Shown here: one piece after another, positions 54,702 to 64,000 of the stretch | Layout of the letters: each line of letters opens with the position of its first letter | Numbering within the stretch: the stretch's first letter is position 1 | NCBI GenBank assembly: GCA_052174455.1 | Contig: JBQMRP010000057.1 | Location: 62,001-126,000, forward strand | DNA from: Arsenophonus sp052174455 | GTDB lineage: Bacteria > Pseudomonadota > Gammaproteobacteria > Enterobacterales > Enterobacteriaceae | Direction: 5' to 3' | Length of the DNA stretch: 64,000 nt | Position numbers and translations under genes: made by a program | Notes under the pieces: model-generated | Told to the model about the DNA's origin: nothing | The model's database searches: none | Seen by the model: the letters and a program-made list of their open reading frames with translations, nothing else

Positions 54702-54943
54702 AAAATTTAATCGCTATTTATTTTTTATCTTTAAATTGTTTCAATAACGTTACTATATTTTTCTTCTGATGAAGTGATTCACTTCTATTTTATATTAACT
54801 TGCATTGCAATAGTTGGCATAACTTACTGAAGATCATATATTGAGATATTTTATCAGCGGTATTAAATATAAATAAAATAAAATAATAGAGAGCACGATA
54901 ATGATCAGTCGTACTAATTTTAAATAAATACAAAGCAAGAAAA

Positions 54944-56339
54944 GAATTATATTCATTCTAATCTATGGGATTTCGGAGATGATGGTGTGTATCCTGCTGA
55001 TTGATTTCGTAGATAATGTCAACAACAGAGAGATAAATATGCCATAAAAGTCTATCCTACAGATATCTGTAAAATTAGATATTACCATAATCTATTACAT
55101 AAATTCATCCATAAGTGATATCATTAGCTAATAAACGCAGCTGTTAAGGATGAAAAATCGAAGCCATGCTGTATCAAGATTCTGAACGCCAATTTATCGA
55201 TGGCGTTCATGGCGTCGATCGTAACAGTTATATCCTATAACGAATCATACAGACTGTTATTAGCGATGTTGAGATTAAAGTAATTAAGGATCAAAGTTAA
55301 AATCGCAACGATAAGAGAATATATCTCAACAGCTCGTTATTATCGCTTTATTCAATTCTATAAAAAAACCTAAAGAGGTTAAGATGTCTGTAGCTGCGAT
55401 TTGGTATAATACCCCTACCAGTGATTTCATGAATGCATATAGGATCCCACTTCTCAATGAGAAGTGCATTATCTCTATAGGAGTACAACTAGCATATTGA
55501 AATACCAATGGTTTGAAAGCGCAAGCAATGACGGCTGCGTAATTTAAACGATATGCGCTATGTTTATTTCTTGAATGAAGGCATATACTATTTTATCAGG
55601 CAAGCTAATTGCCTTTGCCTACTGATTATTATCAGCTTGGACTGCGCATTGGACATAAAGGAGCTAGGCTAGGTTACGGTAGAAGATGCTTATCAAGAAT
55701 TAGAAGCGCACTTGGGCCCTTAACTTCTGTATAATCTGCAAGCGCATGACTTAATTATATCTCACAGGGCTTATTGACGGGGGAACGCGGTGCTTAGTTT
55801 TTTGAAATGGAATAGCAAAGATATTTCTGTGAACGCAATACCAATCTTGGTGGGTGCATAAAATAGCTGATGTGCTAGCTTAATTCCAAAAAAGTATGTA
55901 ACTAAAAGTTAAAACTTGAGCTGCGGAAGATTTGGGTAATAGAGAGCCCTAACAATGCCACTAACAAAACCATTGATGTTTTGTTAGTAAGGTTTTCAAC
56001 AAAGTATGATCCTGCAGCAATGAAAAGCTGAAAAAAATCGAAAAAGAACGCTGGTATTCTATAGATATTCACTCAACAAGAATATGGCCTCAATCTTATT
56101 GAGGAATCCGATTGAATTGTTAGGTTACAAAACCGAGGTAAAAGCACTGTAGTTCAATAAAATAACCCTTTAATGATATTCAAAATACTACAATCTTACT
56201 CATAAAGCTGGAGTCAATTAAAGGGATTTTAACCTGCTTAACTCTGCTGGTAATAAATCTAATTTAATGCAGTACAGATTCATGAAGCATCAGAGTGGAA
56301 AGTAGCCTGAGTGTCATATACTAGATTTTCTAATAACTA
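54944..56339 (+). mobile_element. IS256-family element, degenerate copy (plus)
   Basis: It starts GAATTATATTCATTCTAATC and ends ATTTTCTAATAACT, 1.40 kb, collinear with the others. No intact transposase. Confidence 0.77.
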
Positions 56340-59050
56340 TAAGCAATCACCTAAGAATATTCTTTCTGATTCACTTAGAGGTGAATTTAAGTATTCATGA
56401 ATAAATTAGCTGAAAACTTCACAAGTCGGTTGAAGAAAAAATTATTAATTTTGATTTTGGAGTACATTAGAGAATTCAAATACTAGAACGTGGTAATAAC
56501 TCTACTCTACAAAGTTAATTTACTTATAAACGACCATTATGGAAAACAGTATGGGATTGAAATAAATTCAATTTCTCCATAAGAAAATCCTTCACCAAAT
56601 TGGTAGAAATGAAATTGGGAATAATTTATTGCGCAAATCAAACACCACCAGATGTTTTTTACAAAACGGTGTTTTAATAATCTCTGGGAGAGTCTTATGG
56701 TTTAAAATTAATACTTTCGATACTAAATTACCCTACTTGACTACCAAAACCAACCTGAAATTACTAACTGCAATACCAAAAGAAAATAAATAACCCGATT
56801 AAATCCTAGATAACACTGTTTTAAACTATCAACCTGTTAAGTAAGTATCGTAAGAATAGATATCAAACAGAAGAAATTATTAATGCCAGCATTGCAAATA
56901 GCTGGCAAAGATTCATCAATCCTAATAAACAATAGGAACTCAGAAAAAATAAAACCTCCAATTTTATTACAAATAATTTCTAATAAAAATTATGAGATAA
57001 CCAAAATACCTGATTGGTCTATGACTTCTCTATGATCTATAGCGCAGAAATCAGAACCGTGCGTAAAAACTAATAAACTTGAATTTTCACCTAAGATACT
57101 GGAGCGCACAGCGGTTTCGAGAAAAAAGAATGAAATCTGTAATAGAACGACATATTCAGACAACGCTATCACAGGATGCGTTACTTCAGATCTAAAGAGA
57201 TTTAAACAAAAACCAAATACTTTTTGTTTGTCTGATAGAAAATAATGCAAAAAAACAGAATAAATTAAAACGCTTATAGAGAATTGAAATCTGATTGAAA
57301 ACTTTATCATTGTTACACTAAATAACTGCAAGGCACTATATTCGGATACAGCACAATTACTTAAACTTTGTAACATCTATGCTGTTAGGTTGAATGCCTT
57401 GACCGTGCTTTAGCCGATTTAGTAATGTGATAAAAGTTTCCGTATAAGAAAAAAATCTTTTGATATTAGTCATTGAAAAATATTTCATCAACGCGTACTA
57501 AAATTTTACACTTATTCATGACACCCATATAAATTGTGAGGATATTCAAATTAATATGAAACAAAAAGACTAATTGCTAAGAGGTAGAAGTTATTAAATA
57601 TAATACTCAACTTAAGTTTCTTATCTTCGATAAAGTTAGAGTTCAGTTTTACCAGAAAGCGAAAAAGCTTATATTGTTCAAGATAATCAATGCATGACTA
57701 TAAGCCGATAAAATCGGCAATTCTATCAGTAATCTATTACTTTATAAACTATCTCAATTTATCGGAAAGATTGTAATTGATCACATGAACAATAGTGTCG
57801 GTTGTACTTTGAATTCACGTTATGAAGTTTACCAATCACGTATATTTGAATAACTCAGATATCAATCAGAAATTGATTTAGAAAGAGGTATAACGACTAT
57901 AAGGCATTTTTAGCTGACACAACATCACAAAATCTATCCATAAGAACGCTCGTAGTATGACGTATGTAGAATTTATTAAATTTTAAAAGTAACACACTTA
58001 ATAAAATATTCATAAAAAGGTAGTTTCAATAAGAAAGAAGTCTATTAGCACCACTAAGCAATAGGATAGTTAAGTAATACGTGATAAGGTGTTTTCTATT
58101 AAGAAAACACTTAACATTAACTTTAAACTCTAGCATCTAGTTATGAAACTCGAAGAGAGTTAAAACAAGCAACCTACCAATTTACATAATTAGCAAAGCC
58201 TGGAATTCTCCCTTATATAAAAATCCTGTACAGATTTAAATATCCTAGTTATCAATACAAACCTAAAAACTTATTAATATGAGGGGGGAAACAACTATTG
58301 AAGCATTTAAAGCACTAAATGCCAAATTTAGTTTTAAACTGGACGCTGTGCTGTTAATAAAATAAACGCACTATGCCAGAATTTTTTAACTGAAAATTAT
58401 GATATACTCAATTATAATTTTACTTGCTTTCTGATACATATATGACATAGCTTTATAAAATATTAAAAACATCCAACGAAGTGTATTTCATCACTAAAAA
58501 CGACTTTCATTATCTCTAATAAAAACAAACAAAAAAAAGGAAAGGCGATAACAGCAAAGAAAGTATGTTCTTCATCTAATAACCATGAAGAATATCTAGA
58601 TACACGAATAGACACTTATCCAAAAACTAAACTATTAAAAATAACCTGGAGCATGATTAAATCTATTAATATTTTTATTCGATTCTTATTCTTTATTTTT
58701 GATTCTTCCATTCCTTTTTGTACCTTACTATACTTTAATGTTTTACTGTTAATTCTAAATATAAATATTCGGTTAAATGCATAATTCATTACTTTAAAGT
58801 TTTATTGATAAATATTTTCAGCAACATCAGGATAAAAAATAATTATTAAACTCTTTTCCCTCCAAGCAGTTAACCATTATTGGATATGTAATTGATGTCG
58901 GTTTATCTAAACAAAGATACAAATAAATTCAAATAATAATGGAAGTTATCTATGCCAAGATTTGCATGAAGTACCATAATCAAAGATTATATTGTGAAGC
59001 TTCAGTATTATTAAATCTATTTCTTTCAGAAAACAGAAAACGAGATGTTG
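56340..59050. pseudogene. Large decayed region of non-IS sequence, gene(s) not identified
   Basis: About 2.7 kb contains none of the four repeat families. Several forward stretches look sense-like: PNWYKMKLG-type text near 56600, NYEITKIPDWSMTSL and then ERTAVSRKKNEICNRTTYSDN near 56990-57150, and a hydrophobic tract IRFLFFIFDSSIPFCTLLYFN near 58680-58740 after a basic stretch. The hydrophobic tract could be a membrane segment. Stops and frame shifts are everywhere. I could not assign a gene; one or two long broken genes on the plus strand is my best guess. The 128-codon minus frame at 56990-57376 is probably antisense. Confidence 0.35.
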
Positions 59051-59056
59051 CTAATT

Positions 59057-59444
59057 AGCTATTTTAGCAAAAGTTTTTAGAAATTTCTTCTTCGATAAAA
59101 AAAATTTCGCTATAGTGATTGCCATAAAAAGTAAATAGTCTACAGACCAAAAAGACTCTTTTTTATTCCATACTAACATAAAACTACATCTCATTAGTTG
59201 GCTTGATGGTGTAAACTGTTAGATTATTTCAATGTCATGTATTAAATCAACTCATTTCACTTTATCCTACTTACACTATCACTGTGAACATGTTATCCAC
59301 TGTGGAGATTTATTAGACTTACAGCGATATCTTGTAAAATCTTCGATTACAGGAAAACATTTAACAATCTTACTGGAGGTCTTCTAGCAAAATTTTATCA
59401 CAAGGATAAATAGTTTAATTATCTGCAATGTATATTGAAAGGCT
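59057..59444 (+). mobile_element. IS1595-family element, 5' part (cut by IS256)
   Basis: It starts AGCTATTTTAGCAAAAG and runs collinear with 27710-28080, up to the HKDK.F region. It is cut at 59444 by an IS256 end; the remaining part is not found beyond it. Confidence 0.65.
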
Positions 59445-60848
59445 GAGTTATTAATAAATATAGTGTATTATGATTAGGCTGAATTTCGCTCTAATACTTC
59501 ATAAATCTATTCTCCATCCTTAAATTATATGTTATTTACCATCAGAATTACAATAAGTCAAATCCATTTTTAGCCGGTTCTAGTTTTTCTGAACAGACGA
59601 GAACAGCTTAAATAGCATTAAAAGGGTTGCTTTTCGAACAACAATGCTTCGCAAGGCAGCTTTATCGTAGGATTACCCTGTCACAAAATCAGATTTAATC
59701 AGATTCGTTGTTCTTATAATCCCCATTGCGCTGACGGGGAAGGCATAGAATGACAGCAGATATTCTCGCTCTTTTCCCATCTTTTCATCGCTAGATGATA
59801 TTCGCTGAAACCCCTTGCCAACAAAATATCAAAAGCTTTATTATCGGAATCAGAGCTATCTGGCAGTACCCAGAGCTCTCGCAACTTACCTTTGACTTTC
59901 AGTTATATGCCTTTTTGGAATTAAACCACTATATTAGCTGTTTTGTGTAGCTAATGACGATGGTTGCTATATATCCAGAAATATCTTTGCTATTGGATTC
60001 TAAAAACCAAGAGCAGAGCCTTCTGTAGCAACCCTATGAGATATAGTTAAAGCATGCAGTCGCAGGACATTGAGGAATTTGAGTCAGTTCGCTTCTGACT
60101 ATTAATAAGAATTTTCGATTGCACTTAGCTCCTTAGGTGAATATGAATCGCTGCTGCCGATAACGAAGCAGCAGCTAAGGGTGATCACTTTGCTTCATAT
60201 CAAGACACCATATGTGCCATTAGCCAAGAAATAAATGTAGCGTTGTATATTGCTAAATCACGCAACCGTCATTGCTTGTGTTGTTCAAGATATTATTGTT
60301 TTAATCTTCTTATTATTTCCCCCAATAGGAGAGAGTTATGTGCTTTTTACTGAAAGAAGCGACTCCAGAATTATAAAAACACCGGTAAATATGCTTCGCT
60401 TTTAGGTAGAAAGTTATAGGATAACAACTCTTCAATGTTTTACGCGTTTTAGATAAAATAGTAATAATAAGATATCGAAGAATATCCCGTTATTGCTGAA
60501 ACCCAATAACCATTAGTTATCTTAATCTCAACATCACCAATATTAATCTGCATAGTTCACTAGGATAAATAACTATTATTTGTTCATTGATAAAGGTAAA
60601 GATGGTGCTCAAATTATCGCGGGATAGTTTCGAGATCCATCTCAACAGCAGTGTTATTAGCTAATTGGCAGTCTATATTATAGATGAATTCATACAATGG
60701 ATTACAGTAATATTTAGTTTACTGAATACCTGTAGGGTAGATTTTATCATGGTATATCATATTTATCTTATTAAAATCATTCATAAAATCAATCAACAGG
60801 ATACGTTAGTATCTCCGAAACACCACAACACAAGAAATAAGCATACTC
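59445..60848 (-). mobile_element. IS256-family element, degenerate copy
   Basis: It starts GAGTTATTAATAAATATAG and ends AAATAAGCATACTC, 1.40 kb, collinear with the other minus copies. It is followed directly by a plus-strand 3' fragment of the same family. Confidence 0.78.
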
Positions 60849-60849
60849 T

Positions 60850-60984
60850 AAAAAAATGGAGGGAGTTGACCTTTAATCTACTTAGTGGTAACAAGGTCAA
60901 ATTTAAGGATGGAGAAGAGATTCATAAAGTATTAGAGCGCGAAGTCGTACCTAGAGCGTTACATACCAGATTTGCTAACAACTC
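60850..60984 (+). mobile_element. IS256 3'-end fragment beside tRNA-Ser
   Basis: It matches the last ~130 bases of the plus-strand copies and reads LLSGNKVKFKDGEEIHK, the best preserved C-terminus of the transposase in the window. It ends TTTGCTAACAACTC at 60984, six bases from the tRNA discriminator position. A 142-codon open frame spanning 60665-61093 joins this to the neighbouring IS and the tRNA antisense and is not a gene. Confidence 0.7.
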
Positions 60985-60989
60985 AAAAA

Positions 60990-61074
60990 TGGAGGAGGAG
61001 AGATTCGAACTCTCGAATGGTTTCCCATCGGCGGTTTTCAAGACCGCTGCCTTCAACCGCTCGGCCACCCCTCC
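60990..61074 (-). tRNA. serT: tRNA-Ser (UGA anticodon)
   Basis: The minus strand folds into a class II tRNA. The acceptor GGAGGGG pairs with CTCCTCC, the anticodon stem GCGGT/ACCGC carries loop CTTGAAA (anticodon TGA), a long variable arm GATGG..CCATT follows, and the T arm is GAGAG TTCGAAT CTCTC. It would read UCA and, by wobble, other UCN codons. The enterobacterial serT ends in G73 and an encoded CCA; here the position after CTCCTCC is A and then a run of T, so neither is encoded. The gene lies upstream of tusE, as serT does in relatives. Confidence 0.93.
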
Positions 61075-61256
61075 ACAATGCTTAAAACTATAAACATAAC
61101 TTGAATGCTTGTAAAGTCTTATATAATTTAATCGCTTTATATTTATCCTATTAAGTGATTATTCGCTTAATTTATTAGTATTTTACTAATTTACTTGTGT
61201 AAGGATTTTAATTTTGCTAAGTTAACCATAAATTTAATTTATTCTTAAAATATTAT

Positions 61257-61586
61257 ATGTTTATATTTAAAGGTCGTGAAATTAACACTGATGCCGATGG
61301 TTACCTTAAAAATAGTCAAGAATGGTGTGAATCTATGGTATTTCTCTTAGCTAAACAAGAGAATATTATATTGACAGAACAACATTGGGAAATTATTTAC
61401 TTCATTCGTGAATTTTATCTTGAATTCAATATTTCGCCGTCTATTCGTATGTTAGTAAAAGCAATTGTTAAAAAATATGGTGAGGATATTGGTAACAGTC
61501 GTTATCTTTATCGCCTTTTTCCAAAAGGGCCTGCGAAGCAGGCAATAAAATTTGCTGGTTTACCTAAGCCGGTAAAATGTATTTGA
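61257..61586 (+). CDS. tusE: TusE, sulfur-relay acceptor for tRNA 2-thiolation
   Basis: TusE accepts sulfur from TusBCD and passes it to MnmA for 2-thiouridine at the wobble position of Lys, Glu and Gln tRNAs. The 109-residue product equals E. coli TusE in length and ends GPAKQAIKFAGLPKPVKCI, where Cys108 carries the persulfide. Other blocks are GYLKNSQEW, HWEIIYFIREFYLEFN and GNSRYLYRLFPKGPAKQ. It is a DsrC-family protein. The place between serT and hspQ is ancestral, though yccA, yccX and rlmI around it are gone. The upstream ribosome binding site is weak. Confidence 0.95.
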   Translation: MFIFKGREINTDADGYLKNSQEWCESMVFLLAKQENIILTEQHWEIIYFIREFYLEFNISPSIRMLVKAIVKKYGEDIGNSRYLYRLFPKGPAKQAIKFAGLPKPVKCI

Positions 61587-62055
61587 GTTATTACAGTAAA
61601 TATCGAATATGAAATCTACTATGTCTTTTCAAGACGGATGCTCTTCATTTTTATAATATTTAATTTTAACGCCTACTCTGCCTAACTAATTTTTAACCAA
61701 TCCTCTAAATTGACCAACTTTCTGTAATGTAGCAAAAAGTTTTATATTTAAACTACCATTATAGCGTTGATAAACATCAACATATAGTTTATTTTCTTTT
61801 TTTTCGAAGTAGGGTATGAGAAAAAATTCTCCACCTTTTTAACTCGCCAATAATATATACTAACTCTGACTATATTTCGAATTTTAGTGCTCTCTTATAA
61901 TAAGAATAATTTCAACATCTTGTTTTGTATAAGCAAAAGATATTCTTATAATACAGAGAACTTCTAATCTATTTAGCAGAATTATTAGAAAACTAGCGTA
62001 ACAGAATGACCTGCTTGAAATTTATATTATTACCCACATATCATTACTTATAGAA
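61587..62055. other. Decayed region between tusE and hspQ
   Basis: In relatives yccX and rlmI lie around here. On the minus strand 61815-61690 there is a stop-free stretch reading YNGSLNIKLFATLQKVGQF, but I cannot match it to either gene. The rest is AT-rich without signal. Confidence 0.35.
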
Positions 62056-62079
62056 TAGGCAAGCTTCTAGGAGGTAGCA

Positions 62080-62400
62080 ATGATGACTACCAGTAAATTT
62101 AGTATTGGGCAACAAGTAAGGCATAAACTCCTAGGTTATCTTGGAGTAATAGTAGATGTTGACGCCGAATACTCTCTTAATAAACCACAAGATGATGATA
62201 TTTCAGCTAATGCAGCTATACGTTCTGCTCCCTGGTATCATGTCGTTATGGAAGATAATAATGGCGAAGCTATTCACACTTATCTGGCTGAAGCCCAGAT
62301 TACTTATGAAATTTCTGATGAACACCCAGAACAGCCGTCTTTAGATGAGTTATCTAGATCAATTAAAACTCAACTTAGAGCGCCACAATTACGTAATTAA
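62080..62400 (+). CDS. hspQ: HspQ, heat-shock hemimethylated-DNA-binding protein / Lon adaptor
   Basis: HspQ binds hemimethylated oriC DNA in E. coli studies and acts as an enhancer and substrate of Lon protease. The 106-residue product is similar over its whole length: SKFSIGQQVRHKLLGYLGVIVDVD at the start, PWYHVVMEDNNG in the middle and HTYLAEAQITYE..DEHPEQPS later. The strong Shine-Dalgarno AGGAGGT lies six bases before the first ATG, and a second ATG follows at once (ATGATG). This is one of the best ribosome binding sites in the window. Confidence 0.95.
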   Translation: MMTTSKFSIGQQVRHKLLGYLGVIVDVDAEYSLNKPQDDDISANAAIRSAPWYHVVMEDNNGEAIHTYLAEAQITYEISDEHPEQPSLDELSRSIKTQLRAPQLRN

Positions 62401-62420
62401 AATAATTTTTAAACACAATC

Positions 62421-62452
62421 AAAAAAAGATGATAAACTAATCATCTTTTTTT
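62421..62452 (+). terminator. hspQ rho-independent terminator
   Basis: AAAAAAAGATGA at 62421-62432 pairs fully with TCATCTTTTTTT at 62441-62452 around an eight-base loop, with a T-tract. It lies 20 bases after the hspQ stop. Confidence 0.85.
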
Positions 62453-62800
62453 TGATTTATTTATTTAAACCTAAGTAAAATATTTCTATTTTTTGGAAAC
62501 CGTTCATCACAACTAGTAATTCCGATTTCTCATGGATTTTTTAAATTCTTCATTAAGAATGCTTAATTGTAATGAAAGCACTTTGTATTAATTAAGATTA
62601 CCTGTTACGTAACCTAAAAATCAGAAGCTAAATTTCTAAAAATATTTACTATATCAATAAAATATTTATACTAATTAAATAGACATAAATTTTATGAGAA
62701 AATAATTCATTGCTAACTAATTTTAGACTAGCAGTAGCCTCATTGTATCTTTGATGTATAAGATATTTCATTATCTTATATTTGAACGTTCATGTTTATC
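62453..62800. other. AT-rich spacer after hspQ
   Basis: No frame or relic recognised. It leads to the long inverted repeat at 62805. Confidence 0.4.
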
Positions 62801-62804
62801 AGAA

Positions 62805-62865
62805 CATAGTTCATTATGACATGAACAGCGTACCTTTTGCGCCGTTCATGTCATAATGAACTATG
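62805..62865. repeat. Long near-perfect inverted repeat
   Basis: Twenty-two bases at 62805-62826 (CATAGTTCATTATG then ACATGAAC) are the exact reverse complement of 62844-62865. Inside, GCG at 62828-62830 pairs with CGC at 62840-62842 after one mismatch. The loop is TACCTTTTG. There is no T-tail on either side. An IS481 remnant begins within about ten bases on the right. Confidence 0.85.
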
Positions 62866-62869
62866 CTTG

Positions 62870-63262
62870 CTTTATAAAGATAGATAAAATCCATCAAGTG
62901 ATGCGATCTCTTCCTAAAGAGATAATGTCTTTTGAAGTTTTGTTTAGCATTTACGAAAATATTTCACATCTACGTGCAAATATAAGCAAGTTTGTAGATT
63001 TTAAAGATGTTATTCTTCAACTTCTGGGAAAGCGACTTCCTGCTTTATTATCACTTAAATTTCCTATCCTGTATGCATAAAAAGCGATTCAGAAAGATCG
63101 AGATACAATGGGATTAAGGAATTCACGTATAATAAACCTCTCAACTGATGCAAATCTTCGAGAAGAAGAAAACTATTTTTCTCAGGAAAACCTAGAATAT
63201 TCTCCTGATCGGGCGACAGCATCGTCTGAAAACAATAGAGAATATAACTGTAATCATTAACA
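62870..63262 (-). mobile_element. IS481-family element, internal part, truncated
   Basis: It is collinear with 40220-40610 of another minus copy: AAAGATAGATAAAATCCATC, then TTTAGCATTTACGAAAATATTTCACATCTACGTGCA, up to the helix-turn-helix region near 63250. The C-terminal half is missing on the left and an IS1595 copy follows on the right. Confidence 0.65.
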
Positions 63263-64000
63263 TCATCTTGAGAAAGATTACTAGTAAAAATTCCTTCTAC
63301 TATATAAAGGGTTTTCAGTATAGTGGTTACCATGAAAAGAAAAACAGTAATACAGATTAAATGGACTTTTTTCTTATTCCATGTCCAATATAAATCTGCA
63401 TCTCATTAGTTGGCTCAGCGACAATATGTTAGATGATGTCGATCTATATATTAAAGTAACTCATTCAACTTTATCCTACTTATATTGTCACAGTGAATAT
63501 GTTATCTGCTAGGATATTTATTAAGGTTACAGCGATATCATTGCAAAATCAATGATTACAGAAAAACATTTAACAACATTACTGGAAGTTCTCTATCCTG
63601 AAGGAGATCATAAGAATAAATAGTTTATTTATATGCGATGCATATTAAATAGCTTGACTTTGCAGGAATCAAAGAAATAAACATTGATTTGGAAACAGTG
63701 TTTAGATGGCATCTCTGTTTTCTTTATTCAGCGGTGATACACAACTTAAATACACTAAAAGTTATTGTTGAAATCGATGAAATATTTTTCCATAAATCCT
63801 TTAAAAGGAAACGTTCTATTCCACATAGGAAAGGTAGAAAAACTAAATAGAGGAGGAGATAAAAAATAACAAATCGTGATCTTAATCGATCGAAATTGAT
63901 AGAGTCATAAAAACTATGAGATTGCTAAAGAGTTTAATATAGAGTATGCTAGTTATTTTCTTGAGCTGATCATCAATCGAAGTTGATCCTTAACTCAGAT
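63263..64000 (+). mobile_element. IS1595-family element, degenerate, runs off the window
   Basis: Collinear with 27740-28460. Near 63690-63850 the frame is readable as ETVFRWHLCFLYSA..IVEIDEIFFHKSFKRKR, the best preserved DDE-start region of this family here (family RWRHRFL..IVE.DETFF..SFKG.R). Stops before and after show that it is dead. The right end lies outside the window. Confidence 0.75.

Noticed and set aside
56990..57376. 128-codon minus-strand frame
   Set aside because: The plus strand of this decayed region is more protein-like; the minus frame has no recognisable motif or ribosome binding site.
60665..61093. 142-codon open frame
   Set aside because: It runs through the 5' end of one IS256 copy, a 3' fragment of another and the tRNA-Ser antisense. 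It is a chance fusion, though its middle shows the true IS256 C-terminus.
62156..62344. Second frame inside hspQ
   Set aside because: Shifted reading of hspQ, which is complete and has a strong ribosome binding site.
1..64000. CRISPR array, prophage, toxin-antitoxin pair or defence island
   Set aside because: No short regularly spaced repeats and no phage, nuclease or toxin motifs were found in any intact frame. The repeats are all IS relics.

Overview
The window looks like the chromosome of a gammaproteobacterial (Enterobacterales) insect endosymbiont caught part-way through genome reduction. Every intact protein is closely similar to an E. coli/Serratia/Yersinia-type protein, the DNA is very AT-rich, and by my count only about a quarter of the 64 kb is intact coding sequence. 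The rest is broken genes, dead insertion sequences and AT-rich spacer. Gene order follows the enterobacterial ancestor where it can be judged (ydiK-sufABCDSE-ldtE-lpp; ycaR-kdsB-elyC-cmoM-mukFEB; serT-tusE-hspQ; rsmB-trkA). A Serratia symbiotica-like or other secondary symbiont of plant-sucking insects would fit, but the genus is an inference.

Layout: 0-3 kb, an IS256 remnant, an rsmB remnant and trkA. 3-10 kb, two IS256 remnants, amiC, a rearranged IS256 fold-back, an IS481 remnant and asnA. 10-14.7 kb, IS256, an almost pure A+T spacer, IS256 and IS481. 14.7-26.9 kb is the gene-rich core: ydiK, the complete suf operon, an IS481 copy split by an unclassified 1.9-kb element, ldtE and lpp. 27-33 kb, IS1595, IS256 and the second unclassified element. 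33-45 kb, broken mukB, mukF, cmoM and elyC, a three-deep nest of insertion sequences, then kdsB and ycaR. 45-64 kb, more IS256/IS1595 copies separating agp, lpxL, tRNA-Ser(UGA), tusE and hspQ.

The surviving genes form a coherent symbiont core. They cover the cell wall and outer membrane (AmiC, LdtE, Lpp, LpxL, KdsB), Fe-S cluster assembly (SufABCDSE), tRNA thiolation relay (TusE), potassium uptake control (TrkA), asparagine synthesis (AsnA), a periplasmic phosphatase (Agp) and protein quality control (HspQ). The recognisable losses are chromosome condensation (MukBEF), RNA methylation (RsmB, CmoM) and the envelope factor ElyC.

I found no CRISPR array, prophage, toxin-antitoxin pair, defence island or biosynthetic cluster, and no convincing new biochemical system. 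The most interesting material is the stratified IS graveyard, a tRNA-Ser that appears to have lost its encoded 3' GCCA next to an IS end, a near-perfect long inverted repeat near 62.8 kb, and an unclassified repeat family with two copies.
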